From positions 124,001 through 188,000 of the forward strand of contig CAWJCL010000001.1 in assembly GCA_963841425.1 (NCBI GenBank): DNA of 64,000 nucleotides, written 5' to 3'. The position numbers and the translations under genes are program-made. This document shows positions 1 through 8,341 of this stretch, piece after piece (position 1 is the first letter of the stretch; each line of letters opens with the position of its first letter). The DNA is from DATEOR01 sp963841425. Its GTDB lineage: Bacteria > Actinomycetota > Thermoleophilia > Gaiellales > Gaiellaceae. The notes under the pieces are model-generated. The model was not told the origin of the DNA and made no database searches. It saw only the letters and a program-made list of their open reading frames with translations.

Positions 1-13
1 TTTGGTCCGCGCG

Positions 14-466
14 CTAGTCGCCGACGACCTGGACGATCCACCGGCGCTCGCGCGAGCGGTCGAGCTCCATGAAGAGCACGCGCTGCCAGGTCCCGAGGCA
101 GAGCTCGCCGTCACGAACCGGAATGGACTCGCCTGCAGGCCCGAGCAGCATCGCCATGCAGTGCGAGTGCCCGTTCGCAAACTCGACGTCCTCGGGGCAG
201 ATGTTCTCGGTGCGCCGGTCCCAGTCGTCGTGCGCGTAGTACTTCTCGCTCGGGACTATCCGCCGCAGCATGCGGACGAAGTCCTCGAGGAAGCCCGCCT
301 CGAATTCGTTGACCCGCACGCAGCAGGTCGTGTGCGGTGAGTAGACACACGCGATGCCGTCGTTCACGCCGCTCTCGGCAACGCATTCCTTCACTTCGTC
401 TGTGATGTCCCGGATCTCGAGGCCTGCCTTCGTCCTCAGGCTGTGTTCGCGCTGGAAGACCTTCAC
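14..466 (-). CDS. yjbQ: YjbQ/UPF0047 family protein
   Basis: The product is 150 residues, the normal size for UPF0047. Family signatures are visible: YSPHTTCCVRVNE near residue 45, NGHSHCMAMLLG near 100, and GTWQRVLFMELD near 125, with His residues in the usual metal/phosphate pocket. Members of this family can show weak thiamine-phosphate synthase activity in vitro, but their physiological role is unsettled; the protein should be a soluble cytosolic trimer. The start is GTG at 466; I see no well-spaced ribosome site close to it. The gene is transcribed leftward, away from the tRNA at 577, and its downstream neighbour lies outside the window. Family assignment is secure, function is not. Confidence 0.9.
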   Translation of the reverse strand: MKVFQREHSLRTKAGLEIRDITDEVKECVAESGVNDGIACVYSPHTTCCVRVNEFEAGFLEDFVRMLRRIVPSEKYYAHDDWDRRTENICPEDVEFANGHSHCMAMLLGPAGESIPVRDGELCLGTWQRVLFMELDRSRERRWIVQVVGD

Positions 467-576
467 CTCGAGCTCACACCTCCGCCGATCGGGTTTCGGG
501 ACGACGGCATCTTATGCCAGGGACGAGTGTGCCGGAAACAATCAAGCAGTGTCGAGGCGGTACGCTCAGCGGCGCA

Positions 577-649
577 GGGCCCGTAGCTCAGCGGTCAGAG
601 CAGCGGACTCATAATCCGTTGGTCCCAGGTTCGAATCCTGGCGGGCCCA
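577..649 (+). tRNA. tRNA with CAU anticodon (Ile2 or elongator Met)
   Basis: A complete 73-nt cloverleaf: acceptor GGGCCCG (577-583) pairs with CGGGCCC (642-648), discriminator A at 649, D-arm around TAGCTCAGCGG, anticodon stem CGGAC/ATCCG enclosing a loop with CAT, and a T-arm with GGTTCGAATCC. CCA is not encoded. A CAT anticodon can be initiator Met, elongator Met or Ile2 (C34 later lysidinylated by TilS). Initiator is unlikely because the first pair is G-C rather than the mismatch usual for initiators. The C4-G69, C5-G68 and C6-G67 pairs match features described for Ile2 in E. coli, so Ile2 is slightly favoured, but sequence alone does not settle it. Confidence 0.93.
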
Positions 650-732
650 TTTGCCAGATTCGCCCGACCCGGCGCAATCCCGCACGGGAGGCCGCAACCG
701 CGCACCCGCACCCCTTGCCCGTTGCCGTCACA

Positions 733-1506
733 TCAATCGCGGAAGGGCGCGAGCCGAATGCTTAGGTCGCTCATGGCGAAGCGGTTCAGGTACCAGGCGC
801 GGCCACGAGGGACTTGCTTGGCCTCGGCGCGGAGAAGCCCGGCGAACTCCCGCTTGAAGCCCAACCGCGGGTACTCCTGGATGACGCTCTGGCGGACTGC
901 ATCGGGTATCTCGTTGCTGCGTAGGCCGAACACATCGACGGCTGCGCCGGTAGATAGGAGGTAGGCCTCGGCACCGGATTCGAGGCCAACGCCGGGGGTG
1001 TGGTGCATGGCGATTGCGTTTGCAACGAGCTCGCGGATATCGGCAGGCACGTGGTGGCTGTCCGTGAACTCGCGTGCCACCGCTGCGCTGCGAACCGTGA
1101 AGTCGACGTCGGGCACCGGGCTCGGGATCCCGGTGTCGTGGAACATTGCAGCCAGGTACAGGAGCTCACGGTCGAACGTGATCCCGTGAAGTGCGGCGAT
1201 GGCCGCGCCCCACGTGTAGGCACGACTGGAATGGTTGAGGAGTGCCGGTGTCAAGAGGTCCTGCGCGGCGACCTCGGCATCTCTCGCGAGAGGGGAGTCG
1301 GGAGGTACCAGGCTCGCCGGATCGATGGAACTCCGGCGTCCCGAGTGTATTCGGAGCACCATCGCGAGACGGCCGGCAAGAATGCTGAGCTCCCCCCGCA
1401 GCAGGGGCCGGGCAAGTGTTAGGCATTCCCGAGCGGTCAGCACTCCCCCGGTGCGTTCGGTCCATCCAATGGATCCGATCGGATCGATGGGTCGTGGCTG
1501 GCTCAT
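733..1506 (-). CDS. HD-domain hydrolase, cyanamide-hydratase-like
   Basis: A 257-residue protein with a single HD metal-dependent phosphohydrolase fold. Visible ligands are His92 in NHSSRAYTWG, the His123-Asp124 pair in AMFHDTG, and His168-His169 in AIAMHHTPG. The NHS-x-R-x-Y-x-x-G signature followed by a helical HD core resembles the cyanamide hydratase/Ddi2 branch rather than GGDEF-linked or nucleotidase HD proteins. The substrate cannot be told from sequence. The first 80 residues are not recognisable. The gene stands alone between the tRNA and a gene-poor stretch, which would fit an acquired gene, although its GC is still high. Confidence 0.75.
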   Translation of the reverse strand: MSQPRPIDPIGSIGWTERTGGVLTARECLTLARPLLRGELSILAGRLAMVLRIHSGRRSSIDPASLVPPDSPLARDAEVAAQDLLTPALLNHSSRAYTWGAAIAALHGITFDRELLYLAAMFHDTGIPSPVPDVDFTVRSAAVAREFTDSHHVPADIRELVANAIAMHHTPGVGLESGAEAYLLSTGAAVDVFGLRSNEIPDAVRQSVIQEYPRLGFKREFAGLLRAEAKQVPRGRAWYLNRFAMSDLSIRLAPFRD

Positions 1507-2043
1507 GGGGGCCTCCCAGTTCGGTGGTGTCGCCGTCAGGTGGCAGGGACAAGCCCGGGCATGACGTTCGGGAGCTTAGTCGGGGTCGATGCTCACCACG
1601 CGGAGGTCCGGCAGGAGGCGACCGAGCATCACTTTGCGCTCGCCGCCGCTCGGCATCTCATCGAGGCGATCGACCCCTCGCCGACGCGAACCATCCCGAT
1701 CGATCCGACTCTGCGAGTCCTCGCCCGTTGAAACGAGAGCGAGGTGGGGAGCAAGGAAGAGCCAAGTCGCCCCAACGGCCGCACTCCCTCGACCGGCTGC
1801 CACAACTCCCAGGGTCCACCGGCTGAGGCTCCCACGACCTCGCGTCTCACCGGCATTCTTCAATCCCATTCGGCTTCACGCAATGGGCCATCCGACGGAG
1901 CTTGCCGCGGCGTATCCGCCGTCCTTCGGTTGCATGCCGCGTGCTCGGCTCCGTGGTAGCGCGTGGCCGACGTCCTAGCGCGCGACGCAAGAATCGGCCT
2001 GCCGCGCTCGGCTCGGGGCGCGCAAGTGCGCAAGAATCGGCGA
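1507..2043. other. Gene-poor 0.54-kb stretch
   Basis: No open frame here shows protein-like composition, a credible start or a family match. It begins with the upstream region of the HD-domain gene. At about 1542-1566 it holds a segment containing GGGACAAGCCCGGGCATGAC, which resembles degenerate intergenic repeat sequences common in alphaproteobacteria. The last 80 bases are an in-frame extension of the HerA-type gene that looks non-coding (Arg/Ala-rich) and is probably its leader. I see no RNA gene or clear promoter. Confidence 0.5.
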
Positions 2044-3438
2044 ATGGCAACCGCGACGTCGATCGACGGCAGGACGTTCACCTTTCATTGCCCGGTAGAG
2101 GGCCTCGAATTGCAGCCGGGGAGCTACGCGTCGGTCGGCGACCACCTCGGCCAGGTGCACGCCGTCGAGCTCGCGGCGGGAGAGCGAGGCTTCGTCGACG
2201 GCCACGGCATGCTGCTGGAGAGCGGCGTCGTCCCCTTCCACGACCTCAGGATCGCACGGGCCGACGAAGCCCGGGTCACCGCATGGCTGGACGGGACACG
2301 GCCGAAGCGGGCAGGCCTCGACGTCGGCGAGCTCACCACCGAGCACGGAGTGCGGTTCCTTCTCGACGCGGGCGGCTTCGACCGGCATACGTTGTTCTGC
2401 GGTCAGTCGGGCTCCGGGAAGAGCTATGCGCTCGGCGTCGTGCTCGAGCAGCTCCTCCTCGAGACCTCGCTCCGGATCGTCGTCCTCGATCCCAACTCGG
2501 ACTTCGTCCGCATCGGATCGCTTCGCGACGGTGTGGACGGCGACACAGCGAACCGCTACCGAAGCGCTGCCGAGGGAGTCGTCGTCCGTCGGGGCGGCTC
2601 ACATGGCTCCGAACGGCTCCACGTCCGCTTCACCGACTTCGATGCGGAGGAGCAAGCGTCCGTCCTGCGACTCGACCCGATCGGCGACCGGGAAGAGTAC
2701 GGCGTCCTCGTCGACCTCATCGAGCAGGGCCTCGAGGCAGGCGCGTCGTCCGCAGGAGAGATCGCCGACCGCCTCCTGCAAGCCTCGGACCCGGATCGGC
2801 GAGCGCTCGGTGCCCGCCTCCGCAACCTCGGCGTCCACCGCTGGCCGATCTGGTCGAGCGGCGACGAGGGCTCGCTCGAGGATCTGGCCGGGGCGGGAGG
2901 GCCGCGCGCGCTCGTGATCGACCTCGGCTCGCTGGAGACTCCGGGGGAAAAGGCGATCGCCGCCGAAAGCGTTCTCGCCGGTCTCTGGCGCCGCCGGGCC
3001 GAGCGCGACCCGGTCCTCGTCGTCATCGACGAGGCACACAACGTGTGTCCCCGAGTGCCCGCGGACGAAGTCACCGCTCTCGCGACCGAGCGTGCGGCGC
3101 AGATCGCGGCGGAAGGGCGGAAGTTCGGCCTCTACCTGCTCGTCTCGACCCAGCGGCCTCAGCGGGTCAGCGAGCTCGTGGTCTCGCAGTGCGACAACCT
3201 CGTCCTCATGCGCATGAGCTCGGCGGCCGACCGCGCTTACCTCGCGGAAACGCTGTCGTTTGCCCCCGGCGCCCTCGTCGGCCGCGCCGGGGTGTTCCGG
3301 CCGGGCGAAGCGCTCGTCGCGGGCAAGATGGCGTCGCATCCTGCGTTCGTGCGCTTCGGGCCTCGGATCGCAGAGGAGGGCGGCGGGGACGTCCCGTCTT
3401 CCTGGGCCGAGCGCGACCCAGCAGACCGCGCGGGCTAG
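2044..3438 (+). CDS. HerA-type ATP-binding protein (DUF87)
   Basis: A 464-residue P-loop ATPase of the HerA/FtsK superfamily. Residues 1-80 look like a HAS-barrel. Walker A is GQSGSGKS (120-127), Walker B is VLVVIDEAHN (about 325-335), and the STQRPQRVSELVVSQCDNLVLMRM stretch matches the conserved region following the sensor in HerA proteins. HerA relatives are hexameric DNA translocases, often paired with NurA nuclease, but no nurA is nearby, so a DNA-processing role is inference. The start is placed at ATG 2044, because the upstream extension is low-complexity. It is followed after 9 nt by the methyltransferase/MTHFR gene, suggesting one transcription unit. Confidence 0.85.
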   Translation: MATATSIDGRTFTFHCPVEGLELQPGSYASVGDHLGQVHAVELAAGERGFVDGHGMLLESGVVPFHDLRIARADEARVTAWLDGTRPKRAGLDVGELTTEHGVRFLLDAGGFDRHTLFCGQSGSGKSYALGVVLEQLLLETSLRIVVLDPNSDFVRIGSLRDGVDGDTANRYRSAAEGVVVRRGGSHGSERLHVRFTDFDAEEQASVLRLDPIGDREEYGVLVDLIEQGLEAGASSAGEIADRLLQASDPDRRALGARLRNLGVHRWPIWSSGDEGSLEDLAGAGGPRALVIDLGSLETPGEKAIAAESVLAGLWRRRAERDPVLVVIDEAHNVCPRVPADEVTALATERAAQIAAEGRKFGLYLLVSTQRPQRVSELVVSQCDNLVLMRMSSAADRAYLAETLSFAPGALVGRAGVFRPGEALVAGKMASHPAFVRFGPRIAEEGGGDVPSSWAERDPADRAG

Positions 3439-3441
3439 GCT
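3436..3441 (+). promoter_or_regulatory. Putative -10 (TAGGCT) for the methyltransferase/MTHFR gene
   Basis: TAGGCT overlaps the stop codon of the upstream ATPase gene and lies 6 nt before the ATG at 3448. No Shine-Dalgarno sequence precedes that ATG, so an internal leaderless start is possible. Weak on its own; it counts mainly as part of a pattern repeated through the window. Confidence 0.35.
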
Positions 3442-3447
3442 CGCCGC

Positions 3448-5268
3448 ATGAGCCGCGCACAAGAGTGGCTCGACGAGGGCCGGGTGATCGTCGCCGACGG
3501 CGGCACCGGTGCGCTCGTGACGGCGTCCGTGCCCCGGCTTCGCTGCCCGGAGGAGGCGAACCTCAAGGCTCCCGAGGCAGTCGTCGGCGTCCATCTCGGT
3601 TTCATCCGTGCCGGCGCCGAGCTGATCGAGGCGAACACGTTCGGGGCGAACCGGCGCAAGCTCTCGGTGGAGCTCCTGGACGACCGGCTGGAGGAGATTC
3701 TCGAGTCGGGCGTACGCCTTGCGCGCGAGGCGCGCGAGATCTCCGGGCAACCCGTGCTCGTCGCGGGCTCGATCGGGCCGCTCGGCGACTTGGCCGGGAG
3801 CCAGGGCGCGGAGGACGCGGGCGAGGTCTTCCGCGAGCAGGCCCGGATCCTGGCGGGACGAGGAGTCGACCTGTACATGGTCGAGACCTTCTTCGAGCTG
3901 GACGAGCTCGTCACCGCCATCGAAGCTGTGCGCTCCGTCTCCTCGCTCCCGGTCGTCGCCCAGCTCACGTTCGACGAGGACGCCGAAACGCTCGCAGGCG
4001 TGCGGGCGGCGGACGCCGTGGCGCGCCTTCGAGATCTGGGAGTCGCGGCGGTCGGGGCGAACTGCGGGCTCGGGCCCCAGGCCGCCCTCGCCGCTCTCAC
4101 CGACATGGCCGCCGAGGCGGGCGGCATCCCGCTGACGGCGCAGCCGAACGTCGGCCTCCCGAGCCGCCGCGGCGGTGCGCTCGTCTATCCGAACGCCACC
4201 GCGGACTATTTCGCCGAGTTCGCCGCGCAGGCCCGGAACCTCGGCGCGCGGATCATCGGCGGCTGCTGCGGCACGACTCCGGCCCAGATCGCGGCGATCG
4301 CGGCCGCGGTCGAGGAGGAGCGCGAGCCGCGCGTGCGCTTCGTGGCCGTCGAGCGCGAGGCCCCGGCCGCGGTGGCTCGCCCCAGCGAGAGGACAGGGCT
4401 CCAGCGAAAGCTCGAAGCGGGGGAGTGGGTCGTCTCGGTCGAGCTCGACCCGCCGAAGGGGACGAACACGGAGGCCCTCCTTGCCGCGGCCGAGCGCCTC
4501 AAGGCGTCCACGCGTGTGGACGCCACGGATCTCAACGACAATCCCATGGCCCGCGCCCGGCTCTCGGCGCTCATGGCCGCGGTGGCGATCGAGGAGAAAG
4601 TCGGGCTCGAGACCATCCCGCACGTGACCCCGCGCGACGCGTCGATCATGGGCCTCCAGTCGCAGCTCCTCGGCGCGCACGCGGCCGGCGTCCGCAACAT
4701 CCTCGCCATCACAGGGGATCCGCCGCACGTGGGCGACTACCCCGGTTCGAGCGGGGTCTACGAGGTAGACGCGATCGGGCTCACCGAGATGCTCTCGCGC
4801 CTCAACCGGGGGGAGGACTACGCGGGGAAGGCGATCGACTCGCCCACGACCTTCTACGCGGGCGTCGCGGTGAACCCGTCCGCAGCGGATCTCGATTCCG
4901 AGCTCGAGCGCTTCCGGGCAAAGGTCGACGCGGGCGCGCGCTTCGCGATGACCCAGGCGCTCTTCGACATCGGCTACGTCGACCGCCTGCTCGACGCGCT
5001 CGGCGGCGAGTCGCCCGTTCCGATCCTCGTCGGCATCTGGCCGCTCACGAGCTTCGAGCTCGCCTTCCGCCTCCACAACGAGGTCCCGGGGATCACCATC
5101 CCTACGGCCGCGCAGGAGCGGCTCGCCTCGGCCGGCCCCGACGCGCGCCGCGTGGGCTTCGAGCTCGCGCGCGGCCTGATCGAGGAGTCGAGAAGCCGCG
5201 CCGCCGGGATCTACGTCATTCCTCCTTTCAAGGAGCCCACGGCGGCCCTCGATCTTCTCGACGGCTAG
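3448..5268 (+). CDS. yitJ: Bifunctional homocysteine S-methyltransferase / methylenetetrahydrofolate reductase
   Basis: A 606-residue fusion. Residues 1-300 are a Pfam S-methyl_trans barrel: DGGTGALVT at the N-terminus and the zinc-binding cysteines Cys206 (GANCGLGP) and Cys273-Cys274 (GGCCGTTP). From about residue 335 an MTHFR barrel begins with VSVELDPPKGTN and continues with ILAITGDPPHVGDYPG. The first half transfers a methyl group to homocysteine to make methionine; the second makes methyl-folate with FAD. The same fusion occurs as YitJ in Bacillus. The length is normal and both active sites look intact. It sits 9 nt after the HerA-type gene and 10 nt before pdxS. Confidence 0.93.
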   Translation: MSRAQEWLDEGRVIVADGGTGALVTASVPRLRCPEEANLKAPEAVVGVHLGFIRAGAELIEANTFGANRRKLSVELLDDRLEEILESGVRLAREAREISGQPVLVAGSIGPLGDLAGSQGAEDAGEVFREQARILAGRGVDLYMVETFFELDELVTAIEAVRSVSSLPVVAQLTFDEDAETLAGVRAADAVARLRDLGVAAVGANCGLGPQAALAALTDMAAEAGGIPLTAQPNVGLPSRRGGALVYPNATADYFAEFAAQARNLGARIIGGCCGTTPAQIAAIAAAVEEEREPRVRFVAVEREAPAAVARPSERTGLQRKLEAGEWVVSVELDPPKGTNTEALLAAAERLKASTRVDATDLNDNPMARARLSALMAAVAIEEKVGLETIPHVTPRDASIMGLQSQLLGAHAAGVRNILAITGDPPHVGDYPGSSGVYEVDAIGLTEMLSRLNRGEDYAGKAIDSPTTFYAGVAVNPSAADLDSELERFRAKVDAGARFAMTQALFDIGYVDRLLDALGGESPVPILVGIWPLTSFELAFRLHNEVPGITIPTAAQERLASAGPDARRVGFELARGLIEESRSRAAGIYVIPPFKEPTAALDLLDG

Positions 5269-5271
5269 AAT
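5266..5271 (+). promoter_or_regulatory. Putative -10 (TAGAAT) for pdxS
   Basis: TAGAAT starts on the stop codon of the preceding gene and lies 7 nt before the pdxS ATG at 5279. No ribosome-binding site is present in the 10-nt gap, so leaderless initiation at the ATG is the simplest reading. Confidence 0.5.
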
Positions 5272-5278
5272 CCATCCC

Positions 5279-6163
5279 ATGTCCGAGCTGGCGACCATGC
5301 GCGTCAAGAGCGGCCTCGCGGAGATGCTGAAGGGCGGCGTCATCATGGACGTCACCACCGCCGAGGAGGCGCGGATCGCCGAAGAGGCCGGCGCCGTCGC
5401 CGTGATGGCGCTCGAGCGCGTGCCCGCCGACATCCGCAAGGAGGGCGGCGTCGCACGGATGGCCGACCCGTCGAAGATCAAGGACATCCAGGAGGCCGTG
5501 ACCATTCCGGTCATGGCTAAGGCGCGGATCGGCCACTTCGTCGAGGCGCAGATCCTCGAGGCGCTCGAGGTCGACTACATCGACGAGAGCGAAGTGCTCA
5601 CGCCGGCCGACGAGCAGAACCACATCGACAAGTGGAAGTTCAGCGTCCCGTTCGTCTGCGGCTGCCGGAACCTCGGCGAGGCGCTGCGGCGCATCAACGA
5701 GGGCGCGGCAATGATCCGGACGAAGGGCGAGGCGGGCACGGGCGACATCGTCAACGCCGTGCGCCACATGCGCGCCGTGATGGGCGACATCCGCCGCCTT
5801 CAGTGCACACCCGAGGAGGAGCTCTTCACCGTGGCGAAGGACATTCAGGCGCCGTTCGTCCTCGTGAAGGACGTCGCCGAGCGCGGGCGCCTCCCGGTGG
5901 TCATGTTCACTGCCGGCGGCATCGCGACGCCCGCGGATGCAGCTCTCTGCATGCAGCTCGGTGCCGACGGCGTCTTCGTGGGAAGCGGGATCTTCAAGAG
6001 CTCGTCGCCCTCGGCCCGTGCGAAGGCGATCGTCGAGGCGACGACGCACTTCCGGGATCCCGAGGTGCTCGCCCGCGTCTCAGCCGGGCTCGGGGAGCCG
6101 ATGCGCGGGCTCTCGACCGCTGCGCTCGCCCCCGAAGAGCTGCTCGAAACGCGCGGCTGGTAG
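5279..6163 (+). CDS. pdxS: Pyridoxal 5'-phosphate synthase, PdxS subunit
   Basis: A 294-residue PdxS/SNZ barrel, near-identical in layout to the family. The two catalytic lysines fall at the same positions as in Bacillus: Lys81 (PVMAKARIGHF) and Lys149 (AMIRTKGEAGTGD). It condenses ribose 5-phosphate, glyceraldehyde 3-phosphate and ammonia into PLP; the ammonia comes from PdxT, encoded 1.6 kb downstream. Twelve PdxS subunits form the synthase core. Unusually, a FAD oxidoreductase gene separates it from pdxT, whereas the two are adjacent in most genomes. The product may supply several PLP enzymes; no regulator is visible nearby. Confidence 0.97.
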   Translation: MSELATMRVKSGLAEMLKGGVIMDVTTAEEARIAEEAGAVAVMALERVPADIRKEGGVARMADPSKIKDIQEAVTIPVMAKARIGHFVEAQILEALEVDYIDESEVLTPADEQNHIDKWKFSVPFVCGCRNLGEALRRINEGAAMIRTKGEAGTGDIVNAVRHMRAVMGDIRRLQCTPEEELFTVAKDIQAPFVLVKDVAERGRLPVVMFTAGGIATPADAALCMQLGADGVFVGSGIFKSSSPSARAKAIVEATTHFRDPEVLARVSAGLGEPMRGLSTAALAPEELLETRGW

Positions 6164-7554
6164 ACCGGCTCCACACCGCGCTCGCCGACGCCGAGCACGA
6201 GCCCTTCTGGCTCGCCACGGACGACCGGCCACGCCCCCGCGAGCCGCTCCAGGGGGAGGTCGACTGCGACCTGGCGATCGTCGGGGGCGGGCTCACCGGC
6301 CTTTGGGCTTCCGTCGAGGCGCTGCGGGCCGACCCTGAGCGCTCGATCGTCCTCCTCGAAGGCGAGCGCATCGCGTTCGGCGCGAGCGGGCGAAACGGCG
6401 GCTTCTGCGACTCCTCGCTCACCCACGGGCTCGCGAACGGGCTCTCGCGCTTCCCGGAGGAGCTGGAGCGGCTCGAGGAGCTCGGGCGCGAGAACCTCGC
6501 CGGCATCGTGACGGCGATCGGCGAGCTCGGGATCGACGCGCGCTACGAGCCCGTGGGCGTCCTCGACGTGGCCACACGCGAGCACGAGGTGGCCGACCTC
6601 GAGGAGCACGCGGAGGAGCTCCTGCGCTTCGGGCACGAGGCGGAGTGGCTCGACCGCGAGGCCGTCCGCGGGGAGATCGACTCGCCCACCTACCTGGGCG
6701 GGGTCTGGCAGAAGACCGGCGCCGGGATCCTCGACCCGGCGCGGCTGGCGTGGGGGCTGGCTGCCGCAGCGGAGTCGCTCGGAGCCCGGGTGTACGAGGC
6801 GACACCCGTCCTGGGCATCGACGCGGACGGCGCGGGCGTCTCACTCCGCACGCTGGGCGGGCGCATCCGAGCGCGTCGCGCGGTGCTCGCGACCTCGGCG
6901 TTCCCACCGCTCGTCCGCTCGATCCGCCGCTACGTCGTCCCGGTCTACGACTACGTGCTCGTGACGGAGCCGCTCTCGGCAGAGCAGCGCGCCGCCGTGG
7001 GCTGGAAGAACCGGCAGGGCGCGGCCGACTCCGGCAACCAGTTCCACTACTACCGGCTGACGAGCGACGATCGCATCCTCTGGGGCGGCTACGAGGCCGT
7101 CTACAACTTCCGCAACGGCCTGGGACCGCATCTCGACCAGCGCCCGGAGACGTTCGAGATCCTGGCCGGGAACTTCTTCGCCACCTTCCCGCAGCTGGAG
7201 GGAATCAGGTTCGGCTATTGCTGGGGCGGAGCCATCGACACGTGCAGCCGCTTCTGCGTGACCTTCGGGAAGGCGTTCGGCGGCCGGGCCGTCTACGTGG
7301 TCGGTTTCACGGGCCTGGGAGTAGGAGCGAGCCGCTTCGGAGCGCGCGTGGCGCTCGACCTCGCGGACGGAGTCGACTCGGAGCTGACCCGGCTTCGGCT
7401 CGTACGGACGAAGCCCCTTCCGTTCCCGCCCGAGCCGATCCGTTGGGCGGGCATCACGCTGACCCGGAAGGAGCTCGCCCGGGCCGACCTGACCGGCAGG
7501 CGCGGCCTTTGGCTCCGGGCGCTCGACCGCGTGGGTCTCGGTTTCGACAGCTAG
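6157..7554 (+). CDS. FAD-dependent oxidoreductase (DadA/PuuB-like)
   Basis: About 465 residues of a DAO-family flavoprotein: the dinucleotide-binding motif DLAIVGGGLTGLWAS lies near residue 40, ERIAFGASGRNGGFCD near 75, and the C-terminal FAD-contact region GRAVYVVGFTGLGVGASRFG near 385. Relatives oxidise amines or amino acids such as glycine, D-amino acids or gamma-glutamylputrescine; the substrate is unknown here. The start is uncertain: the frame has no ATG, GTG or TTG near the homologous N-terminus. CTG at 6157, inside the last codons of pdxS, gives the expected length, so it is used here. Transcription is probably shared with pdxS. Confidence 0.8.
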   Translation: MVDRLHTALADAEHEPFWLATDDRPRPREPLQGEVDCDLAIVGGGLTGLWASVEALRADPERSIVLLEGERIAFGASGRNGGFCDSSLTHGLANGLSRFPEELERLEELGRENLAGIVTAIGELGIDARYEPVGVLDVATREHEVADLEEHAEELLRFGHEAEWLDREAVRGEIDSPTYLGGVWQKTGAGILDPARLAWGLAAAAESLGARVYEATPVLGIDADGAGVSLRTLGGRIRARRAVLATSAFPPLVRSIRRYVVPVYDYVLVTEPLSAEQRAAVGWKNRQGAADSGNQFHYYRLTSDDRILWGGYEAVYNFRNGLGPHLDQRPETFEILAGNFFATFPQLEGIRFGYCWGGAIDTCSRFCVTFGKAFGGRAVYVVGFTGLGVGASRFGARVALDLADGVDSELTRLRLVRTKPLPFPPEPIRWAGITLTRKELARADLTGRRGLWLRALDRVGLGFDS

Positions 7555-7636
7555 CCGTCCACGTTTGGGAGAGGGCGTCTCCTTCGTCGTCTTCCCGGTC
7601 CCGTTCTTCCTATTCGAGGACCCTTTGTTCGAGGAA

Positions 7637-7762
7637 ATGTCTCAGGCGCACGAGTGGGTCGGCCCTCTCGTGTTCGCGGCGGCCGGGCTCCTCTTCATCG
7701 CGGTCGCGCTCCTTCTCGCGCGGCGCGGGCGGGGCACCGTTCCGGCCGCGGGACTCCTCTAG
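7637..7762 (+). CDS. Small single-TM protein candidate
   Basis: A 41-residue frame beginning MSQAHEWVGPLVFAAAG, with one clear hydrophobic helix (about residues 8-28) ending in ARRGRG, so the C-terminus would be cytosolic. A GAGG motif sits very close to the ATG (2-3 nt). A TTG at 7565 in the same frame would extend it to 65 residues with a second hydrophobic stretch (VSFVVFPVPFFLF). No family is recognised. The codon pattern is compatible with coding, but this short gene between a FAD oxidoreductase and pdxT remains tentative. Confidence 0.45.
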   Translation: MSQAHEWVGPLVFAAAGLLFIAVALLLARRGRGTVPAAGLL

Positions 7763-7770
7763 CGCGACTC

Positions 7771-7776
7771 TAGAAT
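7771..7776 (+). promoter_or_regulatory. Putative -10 (TAGAAT) for pdxT
   Basis: TAGAAT lies 7 nt upstream of the pdxT ATG at 7784, with no Shine-Dalgarno sequence between them. It is identical in sequence and spacing to the element before pdxS, so the two PLP synthase subunits may be co-expressed from matching leaderless promoters although they are not adjacent. Confidence 0.5.
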
Positions 7777-7783
7777 TCGAAGC

Positions 7784-8341
7784 ATGAGGATCGGCGTTCT
7801 CGCCCTCCAGGGAAACTTCCGCGAGCACATCGCGACGCTCGCGGGCCTCGGCGTGGAGGCGGTCGAGGTGCGGAAGCCCGAGCAGCTCGAAGGGCTCGAC
7901 GGCCTCGTCGTGCCGGGCGGCGAGTCGACGGCGATCGGCCGGCTGATCGGCCTCTACTCCTTCGAGGAGCCGCTGCGGAAGTTCCCGGGGGCCATCTTCG
8001 GCACCTGCGCCGGGATGATTCTCATGGGTCGCGACGGCCTCATCGGCCGGGTGGACGTCGGCGTCGTCCGCAACGCCTACGGGCGCCAGGTGGCGAGCTT
8101 CGAGGCGGACTTCACGCTCGAGGGCGAGGAGAGGCCGCTGCGGGGCGTCTTCATCCGGGCCCCCCGCGTGACCGACGTCGGCGAAGGCGTGGAGGTGCTC
8201 GGGGAACTCGACGGCGATCCGGTCCTGCTCCGGCAGGGTAGGTTCCTCGTCGCCTCGTTCCATCCGGAGCTCACGGGCGACACACGGGTACACGAGCGCT
8301 TTCTCGACCTCGTCAGGGAGGAGACGCATGTCGGGGCATAG
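7784..8341 (+). CDS. pdxT: Pyridoxal 5'-phosphate synthase glutaminase subunit
   Basis: A 185-residue class I glutamine amidotransferase of the PdxT/SNO family. PGGESTAIG near residue 45, the nucleophile Cys75 in FGTCAGMILM, and the SFHPELTGD segment near 165 supplying the His/Glu of the triad are all present. It hydrolyses glutamine and channels ammonia to PdxS. Its 3' end overlaps yebC by 14 nt, so translation of the two is probably coupled. Confidence 0.96.
   Translation: MRIGVLALQGNFREHIATLAGLGVEAVEVRKPEQLEGLDGLVVPGGESTAIGRLIGLYSFEEPLRKFPGAIFGTCAGMILMGRDGLIGRVDVGVVRNAYGRQVASFEADFTLEGEERPLRGVFIRAPRVTDVGEGVEVLGELDGDPVLLRQGRFLVASFHPELTGDTRVHERFLDLVREETHVGA

Noticed and set aside
1902..5330. 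A 1142-codon open frame on the forward strand across the ATPase and methyltransferase genes
   Set aside because: Extreme Arg/Ala/Gly/Pro composition and complete overlap with two well-recognised genes in another frame; an artefact of high GC.
2599..5514. A 971-codon reverse-strand open frame opposite the methyltransferase/MTHFR gene
   Set aside because: Composition is that of an antisense shadow (Leu/Arg/Asp/Val) and no motif is seen.
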